Position numbers and translations under genes: made by a program. This document shows positions 44,537-55,734 of a stretch of DNA of 64,000 bases, piece after piece. Below the pieces are notes generated by a model. That model made no database searches. It saw nothing but the letters and a program-made list of their open reading frames with translations, and had not been told where the DNA came from. This stretch comes from Karalla daura (lineage: Eukaryota > Chordata > Actinopteri > Chaetodontiformes > Leiognathidae). The stretch covers positions 3,129,418 through 3,193,417 of the forward strand of contig CM055201.1 in assembly GCA_029224185.1 (NCBI GenBank), in the 5' to 3' direction. Positions within the stretch are counted from its first letter, which is position 1. Each line of letters starts with the position of its first letter.

Positions 44537-44936
44537 GATTGGACCCTCTCCCACACTCCGCCTCCCCGTCCTCCGACCCCTTCATCCATCCTCCCAGACA
44601 GACGGCGCACATCTGCGGCAGAGCAGCGTGGATTTTCTCCCTTTCTGCGTGCCTGTGAATGGGCATGAGTGATGGAGACTTTGTCTGTCTATAACCTGGA
44701 ACTTATTTCTCTCCCAGAATAGAAGGAAATACGAAATTCTAAATTCTCTGTAGGACCGAGCCCCATTGTGGAGGTTTATAACTCATCTTTACCATCATCA
44801 TTCCCGTGTCCCGCGACCCCGTGGTGTTTTTCTCTCTTTCATTTTTTTTGATTGAAGGTTGGATTGTGTGGAGGATTTTCCAAAGAACAGACAACAGGGA
44901 TTTTGGGGTAGCCGATCGAGACTGGAGCCGGGCAGC

Positions 44937-45075
44937 ATGGAGCTGCTGTGGGTTGGATGTATGGCTGATGTTTGGGAGGTGCTGGTGCTGAGGAGGAGGA
45001 GGAGAAGGAGAAGAAAAACAGGACCTCTCTACCTGCAGCTGCTCTGCTGCCTCCTGGCTGCGCACACAGCGCACG
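44937..45075 (+). CDS. Putative first coding exon with signal peptide, gene unidentified
   Basis: An ATG in strong context (GCAGCATGG) opens 46 codons plus one base, ending at a GTGAGC donor (45076) in phase 1, the usual phase after a signal-peptide exon. The N-terminus MELLWVGCMADVWEVLVL is followed by about eight Arg and KTGP, then LYLQLLCCLLAAHTAH, a hydrophobic core with a small-residue end fitting a signal peptide. Microsatellite-rich 5' sequence precedes it. No second exon was found downstream to 64000, so intron 1 would exceed 18.9 kb, as in many neuronal cell-surface receptor genes. I do not recognise the protein. The Arg run comes from a GGA repeat, so the early residues may vary. 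Chance origin is possible. Confidence 0.4.
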
Positions 45076-46227
45076 GTGAGCGAAAGCACACATATTAATG
45101 GTATAGGTATTATGAATGCTTGTATGTGTATGTGTGTGTGTACGTGCGTGTACGTGTGTGTGTGAGAGTGAGAGAAAGAGAAAGAGAGAGAGAATCCTCG
45201 CATGTTTGCTAGTGGTTCAGATTGCCGCAATCCAAACAAGAATTGACACTTTTGTGAATTGTGTTGTGTTACCTTGTAAATCACGGTTTGTTCTTGGTTA
45301 TGCTATTTTTTTTTCACTGGGCTTTGCCGTGTGAGGTAAAGTGGATGTCCCTGGGCTTCATTAGGTGTATGTGGCCCCGGTCAGGCGTTAGGCTTCTACC
45401 TTGAGCCGATTGTAATTAGAATTCTGCTGCTGTCCTAAACACCGTAACACCTTAAACTGTGGTACCAGTCTGGTCCACGCTTTGTCGGTTTTGTCCTTTG
45501 AACAGTGGTCTGATCACGTTGTAGCGTGGATCGTGAGGCTATGGCCAAATTCGACCGATTTGGTCTTACATATGAGGCTGTTGCTCAAAGCAGATTTCAT
45601 TGATTCTACCTCCTATTGCAGCGAACAGGAACAGAGCAGGTTTAGATTGGGAGATCTGGCTGCTTTCTTGCAGATTTGGCTGGTTTTAAGTGGATTTCAC
45701 CAATCATCTGCACATTTAACGGGGTCCAATCCTTTGATTTTAAGTGCCTAATTTAATCGCTATTTTAATTTGGTCCCAGAATGATATAGTTTGATGGATA
45801 ATGTTGTTATTTTAGACTTTAAATGTATTATATTTGTTGAGGCGTGCTTACACCTGTTTGATACTGACATTGGCCACTGAGCATATTGTAGTACATTTTA
45901 TGGGATTTGATATGATCAGGGCTGCACTGATTAGATGTAAACTGGTTAGTGATACAGTTCTTTATCAATCCCATCAGGAAATTACATGTCTCCCTTTCAG
46001 TCAAAGCATGTGAAACACAAAAACAGGATACTCGCATAGTATTAAATAACTAAAATAAGCTTTAATCTTTAATTCTTTATGAATTGAGTTATTGAGTTAC
46101 AGCAAAGATCAGTAACATGGACAGTGTTTGTCCGTATCAATGCTTATTACAGTGCAAGGTCATTCTTTGAAACCTATATTTTGGACGTTTGTTATTTTGG
46201 ATGTTTCTTAATGTCAGAGGGCAGAAT
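45076..46227 (+). other. Possible intron 1 of the signal-peptide gene
   Basis: Begins GTGAGCGAAAGC and contains a (TG)n/(GA)n tract at 45121-45192. Otherwise unassigned. If the exon is real the intron continues to the right edge. Confidence 0.35.
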
Positions 46228-46390
46228 ATGGATGGATGGATATTTTATTCAATCCCTTTCCCTCTGGGAAATTCATTGGCTGCTGCTGCTGGGGAGCAAT
46301 TGGGGTGATGTGCCTTGCACGGGGTCACTTCAGCCATGGTGGGATTCAAGCCCAAGATTTTGGCCTACAAGTTGAGATACAACTGAATGG
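46228..46390 (-). repeat. tRNA-derived SINE-like retroposon
   Basis: Minus strand reads GGGCTTGAATCCCACCATGG (B-box-like), then TGCAAGGCACATCACCCC, AATTGCTCCCCAGC and GGGATTGAATAAAATATCC with a CCATCC tail. The order is that of a common teleost retroposon. Confidence 0.6.
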
Positions 46391-47650
46391 TTAAGTGCCT
46401 TAAACTACTTGTGAATTTGAATCTTTGATCTTCTTTCATTTCATATTGTGGTTTGTTGTAATTTTTCCTCAGAAAGCGCATAGTGCTAAATTTGTGTTTG
46501 TACTGTAATCACCAGCAGACTGGAATGAATCTTGAAATGAATCATGTACGCAGACCATTTATCTGTGCGAATGCAACGGCATAGTCACATGCCTCATTCA
46601 TGAAAATGTAAAAAAAAAAAAACTGTTGTTGCCAATTGCATTTTCTTTTCAATCTGAATAGGTCCTGGTTGTTGCATTCAGTTGCTGGCATCTGACTTAT
46701 ATTCTGAGCTGGCATCTTCTTCTTCTTTTGTGTTCATGAGTAAGTTGTGGATAGTGAAAAGCAGTGAGGAGAAAAGAAGGTAGTACCAATTTGTATTTTA
46801 AGAGTGAAATGTAAAGTAAAAAATGTCTCTCTGGAATCGGTTTCTATGGTTGCACGGAGTTGTATTGCTGGGTGGGCCTGTTTGATAGGTGTTCTTGTCC
46901 TTTGGTTTGGTTTGTTCTGTCGATCCGTGGCTGAACCATCTGCATTTGAAGTTTAGGGTTACAATATTTACTTAAATTAGTGCAGTGCATAGTACAAAAA
47001 CAGTAGCCTTACCAAGAGTAAGTCTAATGTTACATGTTATCGAAAGATTGGTGACTGATTCATAATTTCTATATAGTATACATATTCTTTCTTATAGTGT
47101 TTGATTTTTAAAAAAATGATGATTAACCTATTGAGGTGAATGCTCCCATTTTGACCTAAAGGTCTACATTAAAGATAAAACAATTAGATGATGATGATGG
47201 GGCACATTACAAATCTAATCTTGCAATTATGAAATAGATGCCTCGCTTGTAGAGCTCAAATGATTACTTGAGTAATTTGAATACTTCAGTTGTAAAAAAC
47301 ATTGAGGTAGATTGACGCTTCATGTGATTTATTTGAAATTGTTCAAGCTACCTTCAAGGGACCTATTTACTATTTACTACTGACATCTTCTACAGTATAA
47401 TACAACACAGAAACAGAAAGCACCCAGGCCATTCAAGTTTGCAGAGCAGAGCTGACACAAGGTAAAGAAATGTATTGTAAACATGTTTATCATATGTGAT
47501 TGCATATCAAGATGAATTCTAGTATGGTTAGAGGTGGTTATTAGTTATCAATGGTTATTAGATGGTTTTTAGTAACGTTGAGATGAGAACATTAATAGAT
47601 AATGACAGCTGGTTATGATGTTTTTAAAACTAGTGTTATGCTTCTTTGTC
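46391..47650. other. Unassigned region
   Basis: Contains a poly-A of about 13 bases near 46609 and a possible hAT left end (TAGAGCTCAAATGATTACTT) near 47251, without a partner. Confidence 0.4.
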
Positions 47651-48179
47651 AAAGGGATGCAGAGGGTTTGCCCTGACCGCGATTCCCTTGTGTGCCTTTT
47701 GGACTCTTAAGGCTCTGTGTACTATCGCAACATTTCTGTAATGTCCTGCAACACTGCAGGGCAGCAGTGAAAGGCTTGTCCTACCTCTGGCCACAAGATG
47801 AAGAACTGCGCTACACTCATTTTAACATGGCAACAAAGAGGACGCTACAACATCTGTACGATGACAGCTCTGACAAGTTCCTCCATGTACTCAACAGGGT
47901 TTTACCTGTTGAGAGCTCCACTTACTGAGTTCAGTGTGGTGCATGTGCTGTCATGCAAACATCGCCTGATGTTGTTCGCGAAGTCTCAAATTTTCAGCTG
48001 CACAGGAGATGTTGCACGCTCTCCAAAACGTTGCACGAAACACAGTGTGACGGCGCACAATGTGTTTCGCGAAAGTATACCTGAGACTTTACCTTTGATT
48101 TTACCTGGATGTGTATTGACTGTGTTCCAGCAGCAGTCCGTTAGTGGAGCTGATAATAATAATGCGCATCCACTTTAGT

Positions 48180-48616
48180 CAATGTGACAATTTCCACAGA
48201 CTTCTTATCCATTTCAGTACTGCTGTGTATTTGCTCCAGTAGAGCAAATACACAATTCTTCAAGCCCCCCTCCTCCTCATTGCCATGGACAAAAAGTCCA
48301 CTCTTCCCCGGACATGTCCTCCCTTTACGAAGCTTAAATTAATTAAAATGTCCGTTTCAATTGACTTTAGCTTTGCAGAGAGTGTCCTATGTGGCTCTGC
48401 AATCCCCACACAGGGGGGTCGAGAGAGAGAGAGTGAGAGAGAGAATGAGAAAGAGAGAGTGAGTATAGTTCCCGCGAAACACATTGTGCATGGGCGCAGA
48501 TCACTACAGGGCTCGGCATTGCCTCTGCGGAAATATGCTGGTGACTAGCTGTGAGCAAGTTGCAAGGAGGTTGAAGAGCCGCATGCGGCTCTGGAGCTGC
48601 GGGTTGCCGACCCCTG
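48180..48616. mobile_element. hAT element right end
   Basis: Ends with GAAGAGCCGCATGCGGCTCT, then GGTTGCCGACCCCTG, the reverse complement of a CAGGGGTCGGCAACC hAT terminus. A perfect 13-base-arm hairpin (48224-48236 with 48242-48254) and a GA-rich run (48420-48465) lie inside. A left end could be near 47660 but lacks support. Confidence 0.55.
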
Positions 48617-48667
48617 TTCCATATGCTGCTTGATGTAATAATTCCTGAAATATATAAATTTGAGCAC

Positions 48668-49500
48668 TTAACCCTTACATAGTGTTGGGGTCAAACTTGA
48701 CCCGTTTTAACATTTGATAGCAATTAAATAACATAAATGTCATTTTTCTCCCCTGGAATTTTATGACTTTTCCTGACTTTTCCAGAGTGATCCAAAATAG
48801 ACAAAACTGAAAATATTTTAAACTGTTTTTTTAATTTTATACAGGTGCTACAATTTTCTGTACACTCGCCCTGGTCAAATTTTGACCCATATTCATTTCA
48901 GTTTTTTAGACTGAAGAGGGATGGGGATGGAAGGAAAGTCAAACTGTGCAACTGTACATGTCATGTATCTGCATGTCATTTATTGGAGAGTGGTGACAGT
49001 GGAAATGTCTCAAGAACTTTTCATGTTCCCACCATTATTTCTTGCAGAAAATACAGTATGGTTTCTATAGGAACATGTACCTATTAGTTTTTGAAGAGTC
49101 ATGGGGAATGTTAAAACAGTGAAAGAAAAACATACATAGTAGAAAGAAAAACATCATACATAGTAAACATAAGGATCAGAGGTTATAGGAGGTCAGAGGA
49201 TGCCTTGAAACAACAGGCATGAGATCTGCACCTGCACCAGAACTATAACAAAATTAAAATAAGAGATAAAAAGAGGAGTTGAGAAGTCATTAAGCAAAAC
49301 TGGGACTAATAATTAAAAAAACCAAACTAAGCAAAAAGTAAATAAAAATCAATCAATCATGTATTTATTATTAATGTCAGATGAGTTATTTATACATTTG
49401 ATAATAATATAATAATAACATTTAAATATATACATGTAAGTCAAAATTGTGTGTAGATTCTTATTAGGAGGGTATTCTTTGCCCAGGTCAAAACTGACCC
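48668..49500. mobile_element. piggyBac-like MITE, left end clear
   Basis: TTAA at 48668-48671 followed by CCCTTACATAGTGTTGGGGT and GTCAAACTTGACCC resembles piggyBac-type termini with a TTAA target. GGTCAAAACTGACCC near 49478-49498 suggests the other side. The right end is approximate. Confidence 0.4.
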
Positions 49501-49689
49501 AGACTGTATCATGAAGACATAGAATATGAAAAGAATGTCAGGTTTAGATGATGCAATGCAACTTTCTACCATGTTATGACCTCAGCGGACAGTAGACAGG
49601 AAAACAAACATTAAAGTTTATGAATGTAATTTTTTACTTCTATTCATTGTTGCATTGCATGCTGTTAATATTACCAAGAGACAATGAAG

Positions 49690-50790
49690 CATTCATTTTT
49701 AACTATGCGCATGCCTTACCCATTTTGATGGTGGCATCATCCTTTGTTCATGTCGTTCTGAATTTTGGAAGAAGAACTGCAGCTGCAACCAGCTCAGCAT
49801 CCCTGAACATGTGCCCAAAACCGTTCTGAATTCCTTTTCAAGTTTGACAGTCAGCAGGTGGATTGTAGGAAGTAGCCACCCCATTTGTGCATTAATTTCT
49901 GCTTGGAATATGTTGGTTGCCTGGGTGACAGGGCTCATTACAGCAGCATATTCAGTTAGGAACACAAGTTCAGCTGGACTGAAACTGTAATGAAAAAAAA
50001 AAAGAAAATCTGTTATTTAGTCTGTTATTATGCGCTCTATTCTATGTCCTCTAATAAAACACTACTTACAGCCTACTTACATCGGGACCCTCAAGTCAGT
50101 GCAGATAACTCTTATAGGCCCCTCTCTCTTCTCTTTCCACGGCTCTGAACAAGGAATCTTTGTTTTGTCTTGTTTTCTTAGAACCTGAAGGGAACAGACA
50201 TCCTCAACCGTTTTAGCTGCAAGTGTGGATCTTCCACATTTGGTCCAGAGGCCATTGCACTTGCCAAATGTTGCATGGTACAGTTTCTTCAATGCATCCT
50301 TGGAGGTTGCATTTGTGAAATCTTCACCAGCTACTAGGTGGTATACTAGTCATATCCTAATATGACAGGCACAAGTTGGACAAGTTGGTGTCTTGGTAGC
50401 TGGAACTCATTCAGAAGACTTGCAGTATCAATATACTGAACATCTTCATCCTCATCCATGTCAATCTCTTCCTCTTCAGACTGTGCAGACTCATCAACTG
50501 CCTCATGTCCCTCAGCATTCTTGTTTTGACCTTCACCAGACACTCTGAAAGCCTTGATAGTTTGAGCTATTATCAGTGGTTGTCCTCACAATCTTGACTT
50601 GAATCTCAAATTCATCGTGAATGTCAAGGGCATTGGCTAACAAGTCAAATGTGTGTGAACCTCGCAGCTGTTTACAAGTTAAGGCTGCTTCACATATTTC
50701 TGAACATGGGGTGGATGCTTTCTCTAAAACACACATAAAATACACCACATTTAGTTTTACTGAACACTGAATCATTCAGGCTATATATCA
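49690..50790 (-). pseudogene. hAT transposase remnant (ZBED-like class)
   Basis: Minus-strand pieces in protein order are LTCKQLRGSHTFDLLANAL and KIVRTTTDNSSN (50690-50550; TTDN holds a catalytic Asp of hAT enzymes), an acidic stretch EEEEIDMDEDEDVQYIDTAS with FQLPRHQ (50480-50370), KKLYHATFGKCNGLWTKCGR and STLAAKTVED (50290-50200), then FLTEYAAVMSPVTQATNIFQ and AEINAQMGWLLPTIHLL (49965-49860), and a degraded RF..AAA-LPKFRT region to 49700. Breaks separate every block. N-terminal BED finger and C-terminal dimerisation region are absent. It is a decayed transposase of the hAT class related to ZBED proteins. Confidence 0.75.
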
Positions 50791-50809
50791 CAAAACAGTA
50801 ATTTGTCAT

Positions 50810-51615
50810 GCGCTAGTGGCTACGCCCTTTGACTTAAAAAAAAATCTGTACACAAAATTTTCTCAGCTTGGTCCATAGATGATCTGTACCAAATTTGAAG
50901 CCAATTGGGTAAACCCCATCAGGGGAGGTGTTTTCAAAATTCAAATCAAAATGGCCGACTTCCTGTCAGGTAACGGTCATCATTTCAAGAGACCTCTTTG
51001 TATATCTCTTTAGGATGCATTTGCATACCAATTTTTATTTGCCTATGACAAAGTTTAAAAAAATCATCATGGAGATTGGTCAAAATTTCTACCAATTTTC
51101 ATGATGATAGGAGTTCCTTAAAGCCATCACAAAGCCACTCGTAATACATGGTGAGGGATTGCTATTCATGCCCACCACACAGATACCATTGGTGGTAGCT
51201 TCACTGCATTTGTAATGTAGCTTCACCAAATTGTTCTGCATGTATTACAAGTGGAATGAAGTTTATGTGATTAACTATTTAGGATGTGTCACCACTAGGG
51301 AGTGCCATGAGTGAGGTCGGAAGTTAATATATCAGGCTATTCAAGATGGAGCCCTCACCATGTCCAGCAAGTGTCAACGTGCCATGGTCAAGTAAATGGG
51401 CGTGAGAACCGTTCAAAGTGAAAGAGCATGAAAAAAAAATCACCACATTTTGACATATCGTAGCAACCACCTGCTTTGACCTACAGAAATTCTTTTGACA
51501 AGTGTTGGTCGTCATGGTCTCTGGATGATATGTACCTAATTTGAAGTCAATCAGGCCATAGCCCGAGCTCCTTCAAAAAGAGAAAACAAACAAGTCAAAA
51601 TGGCTGACTTCCTGT
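50810..51615 (-). repeat. Long interspersed repeat R1, copy 2 (inverted)
   Basis: Reverse-complement partner of 18780-20185: contains CAAAATGGCCGACTTCCTGT, TTGACCTACAGAAATTCTTT and CCATTGGTGGTAGCTTCA blocks. The relative order of some blocks is the same when read on the minus strand. Confidence 0.6.
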
Positions 51616-52090
51616 TGGATCTAAACACAACCTTATTGGAGTTACATACAGATACCGGTTCAAAGCACGGATGTTCCTGGATGAGCCCCCATATGTTACA
51701 TACTGGCTCATGTATGAACATGAAGGGGAGTCTAAAGTAAGAAAAACAGGCACTGCAGGGACAAAGCAAAGCAAATCAAATCCAAAAACCAAGCTTGGGA
51801 GGAGGAAGTCCCCTTAGTGTGCTGTCAGCTGATCCTTTAAAGTACTGCTCCTCAATCAGGAACACTTGAAGAATGAGACAGACCAATCAAAAGGACCAAG
51901 CACTCTACTCATCAGTGCCAGGAGGTGGTGTTAATAAGGCAGGGCTGTAACATTCATTTAATGAATGTCACCAAAGTCCATCTGTTTCAAAATGTCATTG
52001 TTTTAGTGTCAGTCCTGTTTTGGCCAGCTCTGGTATCATTGTTTAACACGGACTGTTGTAAGTAAGTTTTAACACCGCAAGATAGAAAAG
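51616..52090. other. Unassigned region
   Basis: No recognised feature. Confidence 0.4.
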
Positions 52091-52104
52091 TGAAGATACT
52101 GGTG

Positions 52105-52245
52105 TATGTAAAAGGCAGAAAAAGTCTGGGGCCATTTCACATTGTGAAAGATGGACAACTTACTGCAGTATGCACACTGTAAAACATACCTACCTAATAG
52201 CACTTTGCCAATGCTGCAGCACCTGAACAGAAAGCATCCTTACTT
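52105..52245 (+). pseudogene. BED-type zinc finger remnant
   Basis: Residues VWGHFTL, then after a frame break AHCKTYL and STLPMLQHLNRKHPYLN fit the W..F...C..C...LQHL..KH pattern of BED fingers, which bind DNA at the N-terminus of hAT transposases and ZBED proteins. An in-frame stop (TGA in the first part) and one missing Cys context show decay. Downstream transposase sequence was not recognised; a hAT-like end follows at about 52485. Confidence 0.5.
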
Positions 52246-52439
52246 GAACTGCACTTCTCCAAGTTTACTCAGAGCCTCTACATTAAGGCGCGTGTGGAGT
52301 AGTAGGGAGTACTCCTCCCTCGAACCCGATCTAGACTGGGAATGTTTCTGCTCTACTCTGTCTCTCGCTTGTTCATTTTAATAGATATTTTATGTTGTAT
52401 TGATATAGCTGTTTAAAAACAAAAAAGTATGAGTTGACA

Positions 52440-52562
52440 GAATACTCGATTCCCAAAATATTCGATAGTTGCAGCCCTACAATATTAATTTCTCAATTAA
52501 CTCAATTAATCAATGAAATTGATAGAATAAAGAAAACATTTGTTAGCTGTAGCCCTATTCAC
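52440..52562. mobile_element. Two adjacent hAT-like right ends
   Basis: AATATTCGATAGTTGCAGCCC ends near 52485 (shown shortened: TTCGATAGTTGCAGCCCTA) and TTTGTTAGCTGTAGCCCTA ends near 52555. Both reverse-complement to TAGGGCT-type hAT termini. Confidence 0.45.
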
Positions 52563-53582
52563 TTGATCTACTAACAAGGCTGACACACAGTAGCACTAAC
52601 CCTTAGCTGCAATATTCTTTCTTCTTCTTCTTCTGAGGATGTTCTTCTTCCCATGGGCTGTTTCTGCACAGCTTCAGAAAGAGCAGAGAGTGAGATGCAG
52701 CAATTGAAAAATCAAAAAAATATTTAGTTTTTAGCCTCAGTTTGAGGAACAGTCCTTAAAGGTTGAGGTTTTAGCAGTCAGCAACAACAAAAAAACTGCT
52801 TCGGAGGACAAAAAAAGGACAGGCTACATTTCATCAAGAGTCACATTAAAGTGAACGCCTCCAAACAGTAAAAACATTTTCATTCATTTGCAGAGGTGAA
52901 TAATAAACTCAGCCAATGCATTAGAGACACAGCAGGCTTTTAACACCAATGAGATGTTACTCCTTACCTTCTCCCATCCTCACACACACACCTATCTATG
53001 CATTAATTATGTAAGAAGAGAACTGCACACATAATGAATCCATAATTACCTGCGCCATGTTTCCAAGTCCTCATATTCATCTTAAACTACTGGCACAAGT
53101 ACGTCTATGCTGCCATAATGTGTAAGATTTTTTTTTAACTTCTGTGTGAATCTACAGATTTGATTAAGCTTGATCACTTTCACTTTGTGCTTACTTTCTG
53201 ATGCTGCATTTGGAGCTCTTAGCTCTGATTTCTATTCCACCTGGCATTATCACTCATTATTGAGATCTATGATGCATCTCCAAGTATATGAAAATGTACT
53301 ATATTAGTATGCTTTGTAAGCTAAGGAAACATGAATGCACAAGTGTTTGCATAATTACACATGTGAAGAACAAAGCACAGTTTCAGTCAGTTTGTTTTTT
53401 TCACCAATATAAGTGAAATCCATTGGCATATCTAAATCAAATATGTGGCAGTTGGGTAGTGGTGTAGTAGAGCTTCATTTGTCATTTGTTGACTTCAAGC
53501 ATTTATTTACTATTTGAATACATTCTCTGGCACTGGATTCAGTTTGACACTACTGAAGAGGATAAATTACTGTAACTGTAAA
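52563..53582. other. Unassigned AT-rich region
   Basis: No recognised gene; a short (TTC)n run at 52618-52634. Confidence 0.45.
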
Positions 53583-53814
53583 CTGTTTTGTATGTGCCAG
53601 CCTGCCTGTCCTGGGTCAGGATCCCCTCATCGGTGTCTCACATTGAGGTTTCTTCCATTTATTTTCCCTCGCAGTGTTTTTCTTGGGAGTTGTTCCTCAG
53701 CTGATACATAGGTCCAAAGGGCACGGGGCATCGATCATTGTTGCACATTATAACTACTGTAGCCATTGTAAAGCACGCCTTGTGCATGAAATGTGCTTTA
53801 AAAATTAAGATTGA
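53583..53814 (+). mobile_element. L2-like LINE 3' UTR fragment
   Basis: CCTGTCCTGGGTCAGGATCC, then TTTTTCTTGGGAGTTGTTCC and a GTAAAGCAC...TTAAAAATTAAGATTGA end align with 56330-56570 of the nearby longer L2 copy. 5'-truncated, same orientation. Confidence 0.75.
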
Positions 53815-54420
53815 ACATCTACAGGACCTAATCCTACGTAGGTCTAGAGCTATAGGCTATCGTATCATTAAGCTACCATCTATTAATGCATCTTATTCTG
53901 TGTTTTGTTCTCATATCTACTATAAGCATGTTTCTCATACAAAAATTTGATACGAGTTTGGACACAGGAATTCTGAAATGTCATCTGGAGATGTGAAGTG
54001 TGAGGAGCCTTATGTACTGCATTTAATTAAGCAAGCTGAATAATCAATGACTGAGTCAGCACTGCAGTACAGTCTGCTGAATTTATAGCCATGTCCAGTG
54101 CAGCATGCACTGAATCACATCCTCACACACTCACAATCACTGAAAATGTGGTATCAGAGAATTATTGTCAGAAGAAAACAAGCAATCTCCATGATGTGAT
54201 TTTCTGAAGAGATTTAGTGAAATAGCTTTAAGGTTGCCTGCATAATAGTGTTAAGCGCAAGTGCTACTATATGCTACATTCATGCGCGTTTGAGGTTCAA
54301 TGAGTTTTCAGACCAGTCATCAGATAAGGCTGCAACAAACCGATCAACCTTTCATTTATTTTTAAGTTGTCTGGGACTCAAATATCTTTCTTGTCCATAC
54401 TTCAAAGATATTCAGTGTGC
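53815..54420. other. Unassigned region
   Basis: A hAT-like left end (AAGGCTGCAACAAACCGATC) near 54329 has no matched right end. Confidence 0.4.
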
Positions 54421-54432
54421 TGTCTAAGGAAC

Positions 54433-54475
54433 ATCTATCTATCTATCTGTCTATCTGTCTGTCTGTCTGTCTGTC

Positions 54476-54519
<44 letters not shown>

Positions 54520-54528
54520 TGTGTGTGT

Positions 54529-54570
<42 letters not shown>
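54433..54570. repeat. (ATCT)n, (GTCT)n, (TA)n and (GATA)n arrays
   Basis: Contiguous tetranucleotide and TA arrays directly before the L2 copy. ATCT and GATA blocks face each other as an inverted pair. Confidence 0.95.
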
Positions 54571-54571
<1 letters not shown>

Positions 54572-54597
54572 TATGGGTTAGGGTTATATATACATAT

Positions 54598-55734
54598 ATG
54601 TGTATCTCTTGTGTCTTGTTAGATCTCAGTGCTGCTTTTGATACGGTCGACCACCAGATCTTACTAAGGAGACTGGAATATCAACTCGGAATTAGAGGCA
54701 CTGCTTTAGACTGGTTCCGGTCCTATCTTTCAGACCGATATCAGTTTGTTTGTGTTAACGATAACCAATCGCCACGTACTAAAGTCAGCCACGGGGTTCC
54801 GCAAGGATCTGTGCTTGGTCCAGTTCTTTTCTCTGTATATATGCTCCCTCTAGGTGATATCATCAGGAGTCACTCTATAGATTTCCACTGTTATGCTGAC
54901 GACACTCAGTTATATCTATCTATCAAGCCGGGCGAGCTCAACCGTCTACAGCAGCTTCAGTCCTGCCTTGATGATGTGAAGGCCTGGATGACTAATAATT
55001 TCCTCCTTCTGAACTCTGAAAAAACAGAGTTACTGCTCATAGGTCCTAAACACCTACGCGATTCAATATCTGATGCCATAGCATTACAAGGTAGTTTTGC
55101 GACTTCTTCTGCCACCACTGTTAAGAACCTAGGTGTTAGTTTTGATCCAGACCTGTCTTTTAGCTCCCACATAAAATCGATCTCACGGACTGCCTACTTC
55201 CACCTCCGCAATATTTCAAAAATAAGACACCTCCTCCCTCTCCATTCAGCAGAACAGCTGGTCCATGCCTTTGTTACCTCCAGGCTGGACTACTGCAACT
55301 CTCTACTGGCTGGAAGCTCCAATAGGTCGCTGAGAACTCTGCAGCTCATTCAGAACGCGGCAGCTCGTGTCCTGACTAAAACTAGAAAGAGAGATCACAT
55401 CTCTCCTGTTCTGGCCTCATTACACTGGCTTCCTGTACCTTTCAGGATCCAGTTCAAAATCCTCCTCCTTGTCTATAAAGGTCTTCATGGTCTGGCACCC
55501 TCTTATATCTCAGACCTGATAAAACCCTATTGCCCCACTAGGAGACTTCGTTCTCTGAATACAGGCCTACTGGTGGTTCCAAGAGTCTCTAAGTCTAGAT
55601 GGGGAGCCAGAGCCTTCAGCTACCAAGGCCCTCTGTTATGGAACCATCTACCAGTTTCAGTCCGGGAGGCAGACACCCTCTCTACCTTTAAGAGTAGGTT
55701 AAAAACCCTCCTTTTTGACAGAGCCTACAGATAA
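54598..55734 (+). CDS. L2-like LINE reverse transcriptase, 5'-truncated, uninterrupted
   Basis: Reverse transcriptase copies LINE RNA into DNA at the target site. The 378-codon frame has no stop. The genuine LINE part starts about residue 5 (CVLLDLSAAFDTVDHQ), because the truncation point lies just upstream and the first codons are accidental. The catalytic first Asp lies in SAAFDTVDH, SHGVPQGSVLGPVLF is near residues 64-79, and the catalytic YADD is at 99-102 in FHCYADDTQLYLS. Then come LNSEKTELLLIG (about 143-154) and KNLGVSFDPDLSF. The C-terminal domain after RT contains CNSLLAG, LQLIQNAAARVLT, PVLASLHWLPV and FKILLLVYKGLHGLAP, typical of L2 and related LINEs. Endonuclease and RT N-terminus are missing, so it could not act alone. 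Confidence 0.9.
   Translation: MCISCVLLDLSAAFDTVDHQILLRRLEYQLGIRGTALDWFRSYLSDRYQFVCVNDNQSPRTKVSHGVPQGSVLGPVLFSVYMLPLGDIIRSHSIDFHCYADDTQLYLSIKPGELNRLQQLQSCLDDVKAWMTNNFLLLNSEKTELLLIGPKHLRDSISDAIALQGSFATSSATTVKNLGVSFDPDLSFSSHIKSISRTAYFHLRNISKIRHLLPLHSAEQLVHAFVTSRLDYCNSLLAGSSNRSLRTLQLIQNAAARVLTKTRKRDHISPVLASLHWLPVPFRIQFKILLLVYKGLHGLAPSYISDLIKPYCPTRRLRSLNTGLLVVPRVSKSRWGARAFSYQGPLLWNHLPVSVREADTLSTFKSRLKTLLFDRAYR

Noticed and set aside
44309..44666. Ser-Leu repeat frames on the minus strand
   Set aside because: Translation of the (GA)n array.
44859..44936. Upstream in-frame extension of the signal-peptide exon
   Set aside because: It would start at a TTG codon; the ATG at 44937 has a strong Kozak context and is the expected eukaryotic start.
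44739..45284. 181-codon minus-strand frame opposite the signal-peptide exon
   Set aside because: His/Thr and Pro/Ser low-complexity composition from CA and GGA repeats; the plus-strand exon has better start and splice features.
19703..51515. Similar short proteins predicted at 19703-19933 (+) and 51324-51515 (-)
   Set aside because: They look alike because both lie in copies of repeat R1; stops and shifts surround them, so conservation is at DNA level.
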